This document shows, one piece after another, positions 18,087-27,449 of a stretch of 64,000 nt of DNA; within the stretch, counting starts at the first letter, position 1; every line of letters starts with the position of its first letter. The notes under the pieces are model-generated. The model ran no database searches and had not been told where the DNA came from. It worked only from the letters and a program-made list of their open reading frames with translations. The position numbers and the translations under genes are program-made. Source of the stretch: VXMF01 sp965206775 (GTDB taxonomy: Bacteria; Acidobacteriota; Terriglobia; Bryobacterales; UBA6623); NCBI GenBank assembly GCA_965206775.1, contig CBDBKU010000003.1:1798001-1862000 (forward strand), written 5' to 3'.

Positions 18087-19520
18087 GTGCTCTCGGATGT
18101 CGCACTCAAAGCCCTGGCTCGAGTTGTCGGCGATCGCGCTGTTCTGCAGCGGGATCAGGACTTGCTGCTGTACGAGTTCGACGGCAGCATCGACAAGGCC
18201 CGCCCGGAATGCGTTGTCTTTCCGCGCACCACGGAAGATGTGGTGGAAATTGTCAGGATTGCAGCCGACCACTCGCTGCCGCTGGTCGGGCGCGGTGCTG
18301 GCACCGGCTTGAGCGGGGGCGTGATTCCAACGCGGGGCGGACTCATGATCGGCTTCTCGCGAATGAACAAGATCCTCGAGATCGATCTTGAGAACGAGTG
18401 TGCCGTTGTCCAGCCCGGGGTAGTGAACCTGGACATCACTCGGGCGGTCCAAGGCCACGGCTACTACTACGCTCCGGACCCTTCGTCACAGAAGGCCTGC
18501 ACGATCGGCGGCAATGTCGCCGAGAACGCTGGCGGGCCCCACACGCTGATCTATGGAGTGACGACCAATCACGTGCTGGGTATCGAGGCCGTGCTGCCTG
18601 ATGGAACGGTCTTGAATGTCGGCGGCAAGGAGCAGGACCTGCCGGGCTACGACCTGAGAGGACTGCTGACTGGGTCCGAGGGCACAATGGCCTTGGTCAC
18701 GAAAGTGATCGTGCGTCTCATGCGGGCACCCGAGGCTGTCGAGACGCTGCTGGCGATCTACGAGCGGGCCGACGACGCGGCCTCGACGGTCGGCGAACTC
18801 ACGGCAAGGGCGATCACCCCCGCCGCCATCGAGATGATGGACGGAGTGATGCTTCGCATGGTCGAAGTGGCGACTCAGGCTGGATTCCCGATGGACGCCG
18901 AGGCAGTGCTGCTGATCGAGCTCGAGGGCGTCCGCGAGGCGGTGGCGGAGCAGCTCGACCTTGTGAACGCGGTTTGCCTCAAGTGCCAGGCCCGCGAGGT
19001 GCGGGTCGCGAAGAGCGCCGAGGAGCGGGCGCTGCTGTGGAAAGGCCGCAAGAACGCCTTCGGCGCGGTCGGTCGGGTCAGTCCGACCTACTACGTGCAG
19101 GACGGCGTCGTGCCTCGCACTCGCATAGCGGACACGCTGCGTCACATCTACAGGGTGTCCGAAAAGTACGGGCTCACGATCAGCAACATCTTTCACGCCG
19201 GCGACGGCAACATGCACCCGATCATACTGTTCGATCCTCGCAGCGAGGACGAGACGACCCGCACCCGTCAGGCCGGAGAAGAGATCCTCAAGTACTGCAT
19301 CGAGGTCGGCGGCGCGATCACCGGGGAACACGGTGTCGGCATGGAGAAGAACGAACTCATGCCGCTGCTGTTCGCCGAGGACAGCTTGGCGCAGATGGAG
19401 CGTCTCATGCGGATCTTCAATCCCGACGGGCGCCTGAATCCAGGCAAGATCCTGCCGACCGGGAAGGGCTGCCTGGAGATACGCCCGCCCGCCGCTCCGC
19501 ACAAGGCTGTGGTCTGGTAA
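18087..19520 (+). CDS. glcD: FAD-linked 2-hydroxyacid oxidase, GlcD family
   Basis: A 477-residue flavoprotein of the GlcD/D-lactate dehydrogenase family, which oxidises glycolate or another D-2-hydroxyacid. The N-terminal FAD-binding-4 domain is clear: FPRTTEDVVEIVRIA, then LVGRGAGTGLSGGVIP (about residues 69-84) for the FAD pyrophosphate, and KACTIGGNVAENAGGPHTLIYG (about residues 135-156). The C-terminal oxidase domain carries ISNIFHAGDGNMHPIILFD, with the catalytic His region, and GGAITGEHGVGMEKNELM. Start is GTG. The GlcE and GlcF subunits that complete glycolate oxidase in many bacteria are not adjacent, so the electron acceptor and the exact substrate remain open. Confidence 0.88.
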   Translation: MLSDVALKALARVVGDRAVLQRDQDLLLYEFDGSIDKARPECVVFPRTTEDVVEIVRIAADHSLPLVGRGAGTGLSGGVIPTRGGLMIGFSRMNKILEIDLENECAVVQPGVVNLDITRAVQGHGYYYAPDPSSQKACTIGGNVAENAGGPHTLIYGVTTNHVLGIEAVLPDGTVLNVGGKEQDLPGYDLRGLLTGSEGTMALVTKVIVRLMRAPEAVETLLAIYERADDAASTVGELTARAITPAAIEMMDGVMLRMVEVATQAGFPMDAEAVLLIELEGVREAVAEQLDLVNAVCLKCQAREVRVAKSAEERALLWKGRKNAFGAVGRVSPTYYVQDGVVPRTRIADTLRHIYRVSEKYGLTISNIFHAGDGNMHPIILFDPRSEDETTRTRQAGEEILKYCIEVGGAITGEHGVGMEKNELMPLLFAEDSLAQMERLMRIFNPDGRLNPGKILPTGKGCLEIRPPAAPHKAVVW

Positions 19521-19615
19521 GCGAAAGCGTCTCGACCGGCCGGTGCGAGGCATCGCTGGTCTGCCACCCGAGCCTGCGACATCGGTGCCCCTGGCTCTGC
19601 TAGCATTCCCTAGTT

Positions 19616-21241
19616 ATGCGCTGGCTTGCTGCCGTTGCCTTGGTCACCTCCGCTTGCGTGGCGACCTCCGACTCGACCGAGACCCCGATCGATGAGGGAG
19701 CGCTGGCAGCGCATGTTCGGTTCCTGGCGCATGACCTGCTTGAAGGCCGCGGAGTCGGTGGGCGCGGCGAGGCGCTGACGACGGAGTACTTGGCGACTCA
19801 GCTTGCCGTGGCCGGCGCGGAGCCCGCAGCGGAGGACGGCACCTATTTCCAGCGCGTCCCTCTTGTAGAGATCAAGATGCAACCGAGTTCGACCTTGCGG
19901 TTGGCGGAACGCGACGCTGTGCCGCTCGAAGAGTACGTCGGCAACAACGAGCGCCAGACCGGCCGCGAGCTCTTCGACGCTGAGATCGTGTACGTCGGCC
20001 ATGGAATAGCGGCGCCTGAATTCGATTGGGACGACTACAAGGATGTTGATGTCCGAGACAAGGTTCTCCTGCTGTTCACCAACGAACCCCCTTCGGAGGA
20101 GGGGTCCTTCTTCGGGGGCAGGGCCCTGACGTACTACGGTCGGTGGACATTCAAGTACGAGGAGGCCGCCCGTCGGGGCGCGGTGGGAGTGCTGATCGTC
20201 CACACGGACGAGACGGCCGGTTATCCGTGGGAGGTCGTCCGCAACTCCTGGAGCGGAAGCCAGCCGTATGTCGAAGTCGAGGAGGGAGAGCCTAGGCTGG
20301 CACTGGCCGGCTGGCTGACTTCAAGCGCGGCGGAACGGCTCTTCGAGTCGTCCGCCGCAACCCGCGGCAAGGGGCTGGACGAGTTGCTTGACATGGCGAA
20401 CCGAAGGGACTTCGCTCCGATCCCTCTTGGCGTGCGGGCGCAAGGCGACTTGCGGAGCTCGATCGTGCCCATCGAAACTCGCAACGTGCTCGCTCGGTTC
20501 GAGGGCAGCGATCCGACCATGAAGGAAGAGACCGTGCTGTACACGGCGCACTGGGATCACATGGGCATGAACGAAGCTGCTGAGGGCTCCGACGCTATTT
20601 ACAACGGTGCCGTGGACAACGCAACCGGCTGCGCGGTCCTGCTGGAGATTGCACGGGCCTTCGGCCGCCTGGGAGACCGTCCCGCCCGCTCGATCCTGTT
20701 CGCGTTCGTTGGGGCCGAGGAGAGCGGCCTGCTGGGTTCCGCATACTATGCATCGAACCCGGTCGTGCCGGTCGGTCGGACAGCTGTGAATCTCAACTAC
20801 GACGCTCTGTACCCCTACGGGGCTACGAGCGACCTGTCAGTTCCCGGGCACGAGCGCACGACCCTCCTCGGCACGGTCGAGACGCTTGCCGCCGAGTTCG
20901 GCATGAGCCTGACGCCGGACGCCCATCCAGAGCAGGGGTACTACTATCGGTCGGACCAGTTCAGCCTCGCCAAGCACGGCGTGCCGGCATTCTCGATCAA
21001 GTCCGGTTCGCGGTACGTGGACAAGCCCGCCGGCTGGGGCGAAGAGCGCGTCGCGGAATACCGGGAGCAGCATTACCACCAGCCAGCGGACGAATTCCGT
21101 GACGGTTGGGACTTGTCAGGGGTCGCGGTCCTGGCGCAATTCGGGTTCGACCTAGGCCGGATCGTGGCGGACCAACCGAGCTTGCCAACATGGAATGACG
21201 GTGACGAATTCCTGGCAGCGCGAGAGAAGTCTTGGCAATAG
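19616..21241 (+). CDS. Secreted M28 family zinc peptidase with PA domain
   Basis: A 541-residue exported metallopeptidase. The N-terminus is a lipoprotein-type signal (LAAVALVTSACVATSD, possible lipidated Cys at about residue 14). A protease-associated insertion covers about residues 130-240. The M28 core has the zinc ligands in order: H in YTAHWDHMG (about residue 310), D in GAVDNATGCAVLLE, the catalytic Glu pair in FVGAEESGLLGS, D in NLNYDAL, and a late His in REQHYHQPADEF. Members are aminopeptidases that release N-terminal residues, or glutamate carboxypeptidases. The specificity cannot be read from the sequence. The gene is monocistronic here. Confidence 0.9.
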   Translation: MRWLAAVALVTSACVATSDSTETPIDEGALAAHVRFLAHDLLEGRGVGGRGEALTTEYLATQLAVAGAEPAAEDGTYFQRVPLVEIKMQPSSTLRLAERDAVPLEEYVGNNERQTGRELFDAEIVYVGHGIAAPEFDWDDYKDVDVRDKVLLLFTNEPPSEEGSFFGGRALTYYGRWTFKYEEAARRGAVGVLIVHTDETAGYPWEVVRNSWSGSQPYVEVEEGEPRLALAGWLTSSAAERLFESSAATRGKGLDELLDMANRRDFAPIPLGVRAQGDLRSSIVPIETRNVLARFEGSDPTMKEETVLYTAHWDHMGMNEAAEGSDAIYNGAVDNATGCAVLLEIARAFGRLGDRPARSILFAFVGAEESGLLGSAYYASNPVVPVGRTAVNLNYDALYPYGATSDLSVPGHERTTLLGTVETLAAEFGMSLTPDAHPEQGYYYRSDQFSLAKHGVPAFSIKSGSRYVDKPAGWGEERVAEYREQHYHQPADEFRDGWDLSGVAVLAQFGFDLGRIVADQPSLPTWNDGDEFLAAREKSWQ

Positions 21242-21460
21242 CTCTGCATTCATCGGTGCGGCCCAATCAACAGGATCGGCCGCGGGCTGGCAAAGGATCC
21301 GCCCTGCATCAGCTGCAGCCGGTGTTCTGCAGCGATTCGGGCTAGCCGCGAGGGCTTGCGGGAACCCCTTCTTCCGGCAGATGGGCAACCCTCGATTCGA
21401 TATAATTCGTTAGACGGGGCTCGCCCGGAATGAGCTTGGTCGGCGAGAAGGAGACAGGGG

Positions 21461-21880
21461 ATGAGAACAGTTCTAGTTGCGGCCGCCGCGGCATTGGTGG
21501 TCAGTATCTTTGCGGTTGCGGACAACCAGGAACATACCTACAAGAAGGCGGCGCCTGTCCCTGACCTTATGGAGTACATGGTCAAGCCGGCCATGGATAA
21601 GGTCAAGGCGTTTGGCGAGGCTGGCGGGCCTTCCGGCAAGGACGAATGGAAGAAGGCGTTCGGGGCGGTTTCGATGGTCAACGAAGCGTCCCAGCTGGTT
21701 CTCATGGACGGGCGCGTTAAGGACGATGCTTGGCGCGACGGCGCGACCAAGGTTGTCGCCGCGACCAGAGACGCGATGATGGGTGCCTACCGCATGGATG
21801 CGGACGGCTACAACGAGAGCCTCAAGGCGATGCGGACGGGCTGCAAGACCTGCCACGACGTTCACAAGAAGGACGAGTAG
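21461..21880 (+). CDS. Cytochrome c' family protein
   Basis: A 139-residue exported protein: signal peptide (about residues 1-20, VLVAAAAALVVSIFAVADN), then a four-helix-bundle domain ending in the heme attachment motif CKTCH at 128-132, followed by DVHKKDE. A single C-terminal CxxCH after a helical bundle is the layout of cytochromes c' and c556. They carry a high-spin heme and may bind NO or act as electron carriers in the periplasm. A good ribosome site, GAAGGAGA, precedes the ATG. Confidence 0.85.
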   Translation: MRTVLVAAAAALVVSIFAVADNQEHTYKKAAPVPDLMEYMVKPAMDKVKAFGEAGGPSGKDEWKKAFGAVSMVNEASQLVLMDGRVKDDAWRDGATKVVAATRDAMMGAYRMDADGYNESLKAMRTGCKTCHDVHKKDE

Positions 21881-22119
21881 GCCGCGGATCAGGGATCAGG
21901 CCGTTCAATCAGACAGCCGAAGGCAACTCTCCGAGCGCGGGGCTGGCTTCGCATTGCAACTCCCTACCCGCAGGAAACTCAGGCACAGCCGGACCCTGCG
22001 CGGTTCAATCTGAGTCGAAATTCGTCCGGACGGCCTATTGCTTGAAGGATGCGGCTGTCTCGAGCAGCGGCTTAGTGATTGGTGGGGAGCGATCAAGGGA
22101 CGCCCACAGACCCCATGCC

Positions 22120-22377
22120 TTACTCGTAGTAGGCGGCGTTGCGCTCGGTGAAGTCGATCCACTCGTCTGGAAGATCCTCTTCCGCAAAGATCGCCGACAC
22201 TGGGCAGACCGGTACGCACGCGCCACAGTCGATGCACTCCTCGGGATCGATGTAGAGCATCTCTTCCGTCTCGAAGTCGTCCTCATCCGCCTTTGGGTGG
22301 ATGCAATCCACCGGGCAGGAGTCTACGCAGGCGGTGTCCTTCGTGCCGATGCACGGTTCCGCGATGATGTAAGCCAT
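22120..22377 (-). CDS. fdxA: Seven-iron ferredoxin
   Basis: An 85-residue ferredoxin of the Azotobacter FdI/mycobacterial FdxA type. It carries low-potential electrons in the cytoplasm. The first cluster motif, CIGTKDTACVDSCPVDCI, has the wide spacing that in this family holds a [3Fe-4S] cluster; the second, CIDCGACVPVCP, holds a [4Fe-4S] cluster. The acidic middle (ADEDDFETEEMLYID) is typical. TAGGAGAGG lies about eight bases before the ATG. The upstream region is shared with a divergent small gene. The redox partner is not evident from the neighbours. Confidence 0.93.
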   Translation of the reverse strand: MAYIIAEPCIGTKDTACVDSCPVDCIHPKADEDDFETEEMLYIDPEECIDCGACVPVCPVSAIFAEEDLPDEWIDFTERNAAYYE

Positions 22378-22543
22378 GGTTTCGAACCTCTCCTAAGTTG
22401 ACTCGAACTATTCGGTTCCCGGTCTGTCCGCCGCTGCGCGAATCAGCCGCTGGGGACTGACCGACAATCCGATTTTATCACAACCCCCGCCGTCCGTGAC
22501 ATGCGCGAGAACTCGATCTGATTCGAGCGTATCATGATGCACA

Positions 22544-22885
22544 GTGATGACGAAACGATGGATTGCAGCCCTTGCGGTAGTGTTGCTGCTCGCGCCTCTT
22601 GCGGCGCAGAATCGTGGCGGGAGAGGCGGCTCGGGATCTGAACCGTTCGGCCGCGAACAGGACCAGCGGATGCCTGACGGACGGTCCCGAACCTTGATGA
22701 TCCTGAAGAACGACGCGGAGAAGTCTAGCGCTGACATGGCCAAGGTCGTCGAGCTAGCCACGGCGCTTCAGAACGAGATCGAAGAAAACAAGTTCCACAC
22801 GGTGGACCTGGCCAGTGTTCGCAAGGCCGAGAAGATCATCAGCCTGGTGAAGCGAGTCAAGTCCCGCCTGAGCCGAATGCAGTAG
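22544..22885 (+). CDS. Small exported helical protein of unknown function
   Basis: A 113-residue protein with an N-terminal signal peptide (about residues 1-21, WIAALAVVLLLAPLAAQ), a glycine-rich linker (NRGGRGGSGSEP) and a charged C-terminal half predicted as one or two long helices (EKSSADMAKVVELATALQ, then VRKAEKIISLVKRVKSRL). I do not recognise a family. A likely -10 element (TATCAT) and a short dyad (CTCGA at 22512, TCGAG at 22523) lie just upstream, in the region divergent from fdxA. Confidence 0.6.
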   Translation: MMTKRWIAALAVVLLLAPLAAQNRGGRGGSGSEPFGREQDQRMPDGRSRTLMILKNDAEKSSADMAKVVELATALQNEIEENKFHTVDLASVRKAEKIISLVKRVKSRLSRMQ

Positions 22886-22936
22886 GCTGCTCCGACACGA
22901 GTCCACCGACGCGCTAGCCCGGGTGTTCTGGGGAGC

Positions 22937-23428
22937 ATGCGTGGCTGGGGAGGGGTCGTCTCGCTGCTTGTCGTTGTCCCTGCTTTGCAGACCGCAGTGC
23001 TGGGAGCGTGCTCCCAGTAGCCTGGATCCCGCACCGAACTCGTCCTGCGGGCAGCACGACGCCGGCTGTTCCGCTCGCCGCGGTGCTCACCTTCGATGGC
23101 AGAACCCCCGCGACCGCGCCGCTCGACTTGACAGACGCTAGGATCTCGCGGCTCTTGGGGTACGGATGCTCGATCCGTCATCGGGTGTTCGAGTCGTGGG
23201 AACGCGGCTCGACAGCTGGCACGGGATTCGATCGTCGCCCCGCTCCGGTTCCAACCGGAAGCCGCATTCCCCGGTGCGCTTGAGCTTCGGATCGTTCCCC
23301 TCTGGGGAATCGGCGTCGCGTTTCCGTCCATCATCGTCGACGTCAGCAATTCCGGTGACGTGGATCCGGAAGTGACTCGGTTCAATCCCCGTCGGGGCAA
23401 GGGTGGGGCGCGGGCAGGGCGAGGTTGA
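22937..23428 (+). pseudogene. Probable frameshifted gene for a small lipoprotein
   Basis: Three successive frames look coding by third-position GC and by their products, but none is complete. The first (22937-23020) gives a lipoprotein signal, VVSLLVVVPALQTAVLGACSQ with lipobox LGAC, then stops. The second continues with TPAVPLAAVLTFDGRTPA and later RISRLLGYGCSIRHRVF. The third, from about 23216 to 23428, gives IVAPLRFQPEAAFPGALEL and IGVAFPSIIVDVSNSGDV. Two frameshifts would join them into a protein of about 160 residues. I cannot name a family. The alternative is that the whole stretch, in a ~870-base gap, is non-coding. Confidence 0.35.
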
Positions 23429-23753
23429 GTGAAACGCGGCCCTCAGTATGGCCGTGGTTCTTGACCAAGCGGTCGAGGTGACTTGGCACAACTGGCTGGA
23501 TTCGTAGGCCAGAAAATTCGAGTAGGCGCGCACTTGGAAACTGTTGGCCGGCCGCTGCTCGGCAACAGTGCCCGTTCCTGTGCCACTCTCCCAGTGGATG
23601 CTTGCCGCCCTGGCACGAAAGAGCTGGCGGCCAAGTTTTGCCCCTGGAGGGGCAAGCCTGCCAGCGGACAATCTTCGGACGCGCTATTGCGTTGCGTGGG
23701 TTCCTTTGATACTCTGGCCTCGCCAAGGGGATCAAACGGAAATACTCGACCAG

Positions 23754-26099
23754 ATGGTGCTGGTTCTGACTCGGCCGGTGGGAGTCCTCGCGGCCACGGG
23801 ATTGTTGTGCGCATTGCATGGGCAGCAGCCCTCGGCGCCGCCAGCGCCTCATCAACTCCTTGTAGATCAACACTGCGCCTCGTGCCATAACGAGCGGCAG
23901 AAGACTGCAGGCCTCGCATTGGACGTAGCGAGCGCTCGTCCAGTGGAGGAGAGCTCCGCGGTCTGGGAGAAGGTGGTTCGTAAGCTTCGCACCCGCCAGA
24001 TGCCTCCCTCCACTGTTCCGAGACCGGACGAGTCGACTTACGAAGCGGTGCTGGCATCCTTGGAGGCGTCGCTTGACAGCGCCGCCCAGACCCAGCCCAA
24101 TCCGGGCCGCACGGACACGTTCCGGCGACTCACGCGAACGGAATACCAGAACGCCATCCGCGACCTCCTTGCTCTCGAGCTGGATCTCTCGCAGTTCTTG
24201 CCCCGAGACGAGTCGAGTTCGGGCTTCGACAACATCACGGTAGGGGACCTTTCCCCAGCCTTTCTCGAAGGCTACGTGTCTGCGGCTGACAAGATCTCTC
24301 GCCTGGCGGTCGGGCGGCCGATGCCGTCCCTCGAGGTGAAGACGGTCACCATGAAGCCGGATCTCACGCAAGAATGGCACGTCGAAGGTCTCCCAGTGGG
24401 CACGCGCGGCGGCACGCAGTTTCCTCACGCGTTCCCGCTGGACGCAGAGTACGAAATCGTCATTCGCCTGACACGCGACCGAGACGAGCAGGTTGAGGGC
24501 TTGAGAGAGCCGCACCAAGTGGAACTGCTCTTGGACGGGGAGCGCGTCCGCTTGTTCGAGGTCGTGCCGCCGCGGCATGTCGGGGACCACTCGGCCGTCG
24601 ACAAGCACTTGAGGATACGCCTGCCTGTCCCCGCCGGTCGCCGCCAGGTCGGCGTGACGTTCATCAAGCGACCTTGGAGCCTCCTCGAAACGGACCGTGA
24701 GCCTTACAAGGCGCATTTCAACGTCTATCGCCATCCGCGAGTCCAGCCGGCAGTCTACGAGGTTTCGATCGCAGGTCCGTACGAGGCGAAGGGCCCCGGC
24801 GATACTTCCAGCAGGAAACGGATCTTCGTCTGCCGGCCGGATCCCGCACAAGCGGACGAGGACTGCGCCAAGCGGATTCTTGCGACTCTCACGAGGCGAG
24901 CCTATCGACGAGAGACAACTGAACAGGACATCGAGAAGGCTTTGGAATTCTATCGCCAAGGTCGGTCCGAAGACGGCTTCGAAGCTGGAATCGAGATGGC
25001 CCTGGCGTCGATTTTGGTCAGTCCCGAGTTCTTGTTCCGCGTGGAGAGAGACCCGGCCGGGATACCGCCCGACACGCCTTATCGGATCGGTGATCTCGAG
25101 CTGGCGTCGCGGCTCTCGTTCTTCCTTTGGAGCAGCATTCCGGACGATGAGCTCCTCGATACTGCCATTCGCGCAGAGTTGAGTCGGCCCGAAGTGCTCG
25201 AGCGGCAGGTTCGACGGATGCTTGCCGATGAGCGTTCCGAAGCACTGCTGGCGAACTTCGCATCGCAATGGCTGCACCTCAGGAATCTCGAGTCGGTCAC
25301 TCCCGACATGCGATTGTTCCCGAGCTTCGATGACAACTTGAGGCAGGCGATGCGACGAGAGACGGAATTGCTGTTCGAAAGTGTCATAAGAGAGGATCGA
25401 AGCGTCCGCGACCTGATCGCTGCGGACTACACGTTTCTCAACGAACGCCTCGCCAAGCACTATCGAATCCCTCACGTCTATGGGAGCTGGTTCCGGCGGG
25501 TGAAGCTCGAAAGGGACAGCCGACGCGGCGGGCTGCTACGTCATGGAAGCGTGCTGACGGTGACCTCGTACAACACCCGGACTTCGCCTGTGATCCGAGG
25601 GCACTGGGTGCTGGAGAATCTCCTGGGGTCGCCTCCGCCTCCGCCTCCTGCCGAGGTGCCGGCGCTCGAGGACAAGACGATCAGCGGCGCCTTGTCGGTT
25701 CGCGAGCGGCTGATGGAGCATCGCGCCAATCCGGCCTGCGCGGGCTGCCACAACCTGATGGATCCGGTCGGCTTCTCGCTCGAGAACTACGACGCGGTGG
25801 GCCGCTGGCGAGGATCCGAGGCCGAGCAACCGATCGACGCTGCTGGGAGCTTGCCCGGCGGCGCAAGCTTTGTGGGGGTAGCGGGCCTCGAGAAGGCGCT
25901 GCTGGACCGCCCCGAACTGTTCGTGGGCACTTTGGCGGAAAAACTCTTGACATATTCCCTAGGGAGGGTCCTCGAGCACTACGATGCGCCGGCCGTTCGC
26001 AAGATCGTCCGGGACTCTCGCTTCAATGAATTCCGATTCTCTTCCCTTATCCTTGGGGTCGTGAACAGCCAACCGTTTCAGATGAGGAGATCACGATGA
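23754..26099 (+). CDS. Secreted DUF1587/DUF1592/DUF1588/DUF1585 cytochrome-like protein
   Basis: A 781-residue exported protein of the same family as the one at 5.9-8.2 kb. The frame is open further upstream, but the ATG at 23754 leads straight into a signal peptide (RPVGVLAATGLLCALHGQ). CASCH at 41-45 is the N-terminal heme motif, followed by RTRQMPPS. Then DUF1587 (FRRLTRTEYQNAIRDLLAL), a beta-rich insert, DUF1595, DUF1592 (LELASRLSFFLWSSIPDDELLD), DUF1588 (RGGLLRHGSVLTVTSYNTRTS and CAGCHNLMDPVGFSLENYD) and DUF1585 (LAEKLLTYSLGRVLEHYD). It overlaps the DUF1552 gene by ATGA, so the two products are probably made in fixed ratio and work together outside the cytoplasmic membrane. Confidence 0.92.
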   Translation: MVLVLTRPVGVLAATGLLCALHGQQPSAPPAPHQLLVDQHCASCHNERQKTAGLALDVASARPVEESSAVWEKVVRKLRTRQMPPSTVPRPDESTYEAVLASLEASLDSAAQTQPNPGRTDTFRRLTRTEYQNAIRDLLALELDLSQFLPRDESSSGFDNITVGDLSPAFLEGYVSAADKISRLAVGRPMPSLEVKTVTMKPDLTQEWHVEGLPVGTRGGTQFPHAFPLDAEYEIVIRLTRDRDEQVEGLREPHQVELLLDGERVRLFEVVPPRHVGDHSAVDKHLRIRLPVPAGRRQVGVTFIKRPWSLLETDREPYKAHFNVYRHPRVQPAVYEVSIAGPYEAKGPGDTSSRKRIFVCRPDPAQADEDCAKRILATLTRRAYRRETTEQDIEKALEFYRQGRSEDGFEAGIEMALASILVSPEFLFRVERDPAGIPPDTPYRIGDLELASRLSFFLWSSIPDDELLDTAIRAELSRPEVLERQVRRMLADERSEALLANFASQWLHLRNLESVTPDMRLFPSFDDNLRQAMRRETELLFESVIREDRSVRDLIAADYTFLNERLAKHYRIPHVYGSWFRRVKLERDSRRGGLLRHGSVLTVTSYNTRTSPVIRGHWVLENLLGSPPPPPPAEVPALEDKTISGALSVRERLMEHRANPACAGCHNLMDPVGFSLENYDAVGRWRGSEAEQPIDAAGSLPGGASFVGVAGLEKALLDRPELFVGTLAEKLLTYSLGRVLEHYDAPAVRKIVRDSRFNEFRFSSLILGVVNSQPFQMRRSR

Positions 26100-27427
26100 T
26101 CATCACCAAGAAAGCACTCCCGCGGAGAACCCTGCTGCGCGGAATGGGCGCCACGGTGGCATTGCCGCTGCTGGACGCGATGGTCCCAGCGATGACCGCC
26201 GCAGCGTCCACGCCAGCGCGCCCCGTCCGGCGTCTGGGGTACGTCTTCATTCCGATGGGATCGGATATTGCAAGGTGGACTCCGCCCGGAGAGGGCTCGC
26301 TGACGGATCTTTCGCCCATCCTGCAGCCGCTCGAGCCGCATCGGGACGACGTCACTGTCGTGACGAACATGGAGTTGAAGAACGCCTATCCGGGCACCCA
26401 CGCGACCTCGAACTCCGCCTACCTGAGTTGTGCCAAGGCCAAATTGACGGAAAGCTCCGACTACTACCTAGGGACGACCGTTGACCAGATTGCGGCCAGG
26501 GAGATTGGTCAGCAGACGCAGATCCCTTCGCTCGAACTCGGCATGGACCTGCTGGATGTCGTCGGGCAATGCGACGACGGCTTTGCCTGCGTGTACCAGA
26601 ACAACCTCTCTTGGTCTTCCCCTACCACTCCATTGCCGTACGAAGCTCACCCCCGGAAGGTGTTCGGTCGCCTGTTCGGCGAGGGCAGTCCGGAAGAGCG
26701 GGGCAGGACGCTGAAGAAGAAAGCCAGCTTGCTGGACCGGGTGAAGAGCGATGTCTCCCGCCTCAGGCTTGAACTGGGCCTGGACGACCGCACGAAAGTG
26801 GATCAGTACCTGGAAAGCGTGCGGGAAGTCGAGCGTCGTATCCAGATCGCTGAAGCGAGCGTTTCCGAGAGTTCTCTCCCGGACATGGAACGGCCGGTGG
26901 GTGTCCCTGCTGCTTACGCAGACCATGTCCGATTGATGTTCGACTTGCAAGTGCTAGCACTTCAGGCGGACATCACAAGGGTCATAACCTTCCAACTGGC
27001 CCGCGAAGGCAGCACCCGCAGCTATCACGAGATCGGGGTCGCCGAGCCTCACCACCCGCTCACGCACCACGGGAACAATCCGGAGATGGTTGCCAAGGTG
27101 GCGAAAATCAACGAGTATCACGTGTCGCTGTTCGCGTATCTCCTTGAGAAGCTGAAGGCCACGCCTGACGGGGACGGCACTCTGCTCGACCATGCCATGT
27201 ACATGTACGGCAGCGGCATGGGGGATCCGAACAAGCACGACCACATCAATCTGCCGATCCTAGTTGCAGGGGGATTTGCCGGCCGGCTGAAGGGCGGCCG
27301 CCACATCCGGTACGAGGATCGGACACCGCTTGCGAATCTACACCTGACGCTGCTCGAGAAGGCAGGAGTCCGCATGGAGTCATTCGCAGACAGCAAGGGG
27401 AAAGTTGAGGAGTTGCTGTCGATCTGA
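26096..27427 (+). CDS. DUF1552 domain protein, partner of the DUF1592 protein
   Basis: A 443-residue exported protein. The N-terminus PRRTLLRGMGATVALPLLDAM looks like a twin-arginine-type signal. The DUF1552 body follows (RRLGYVFIPMGSDIARWTP; ATSNSAYLSCAKAK; SLELGMDLLDVVGQCDDGF; RTLKKKASLLDRVKSDVSRL; then MYMYGSGMGDPNKHDHINLP near the C-terminus). The C-terminal part resembles the alkaline-phosphatase-like fold of DUF1501 proteins. It is always found next to DUF1592 genes, and the ATGA overlap here supports a complex or shared pathway. The reaction is not known. An ankyrin protein gene starts 22 bases downstream. Confidence 0.9.
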   Translation: MIITKKALPRRTLLRGMGATVALPLLDAMVPAMTAAASTPARPVRRLGYVFIPMGSDIARWTPPGEGSLTDLSPILQPLEPHRDDVTVVTNMELKNAYPGTHATSNSAYLSCAKAKLTESSDYYLGTTVDQIAAREIGQQTQIPSLELGMDLLDVVGQCDDGFACVYQNNLSWSSPTTPLPYEAHPRKVFGRLFGEGSPEERGRTLKKKASLLDRVKSDVSRLRLELGLDDRTKVDQYLESVREVERRIQIAEASVSESSLPDMERPVGVPAAYADHVRLMFDLQVLALQADITRVITFQLAREGSTRSYHEIGVAEPHHPLTHHGNNPEMVAKVAKINEYHVSLFAYLLEKLKATPDGDGTLLDHAMYMYGSGMGDPNKHDHINLPILVAGGFAGRLKGGRHIRYEDRTPLANLHLTLLEKAGVRMESFADSKGKVEELLSI

Positions 27428-27449
27428 TCATCGGCGTCGGAGACGAATC

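Noticed and set aside
23544..23753. N-terminal extension of the second DUF1592 protein
   Set aside because: It precedes a normal signal peptide starting at 23754 and has no family similarity.
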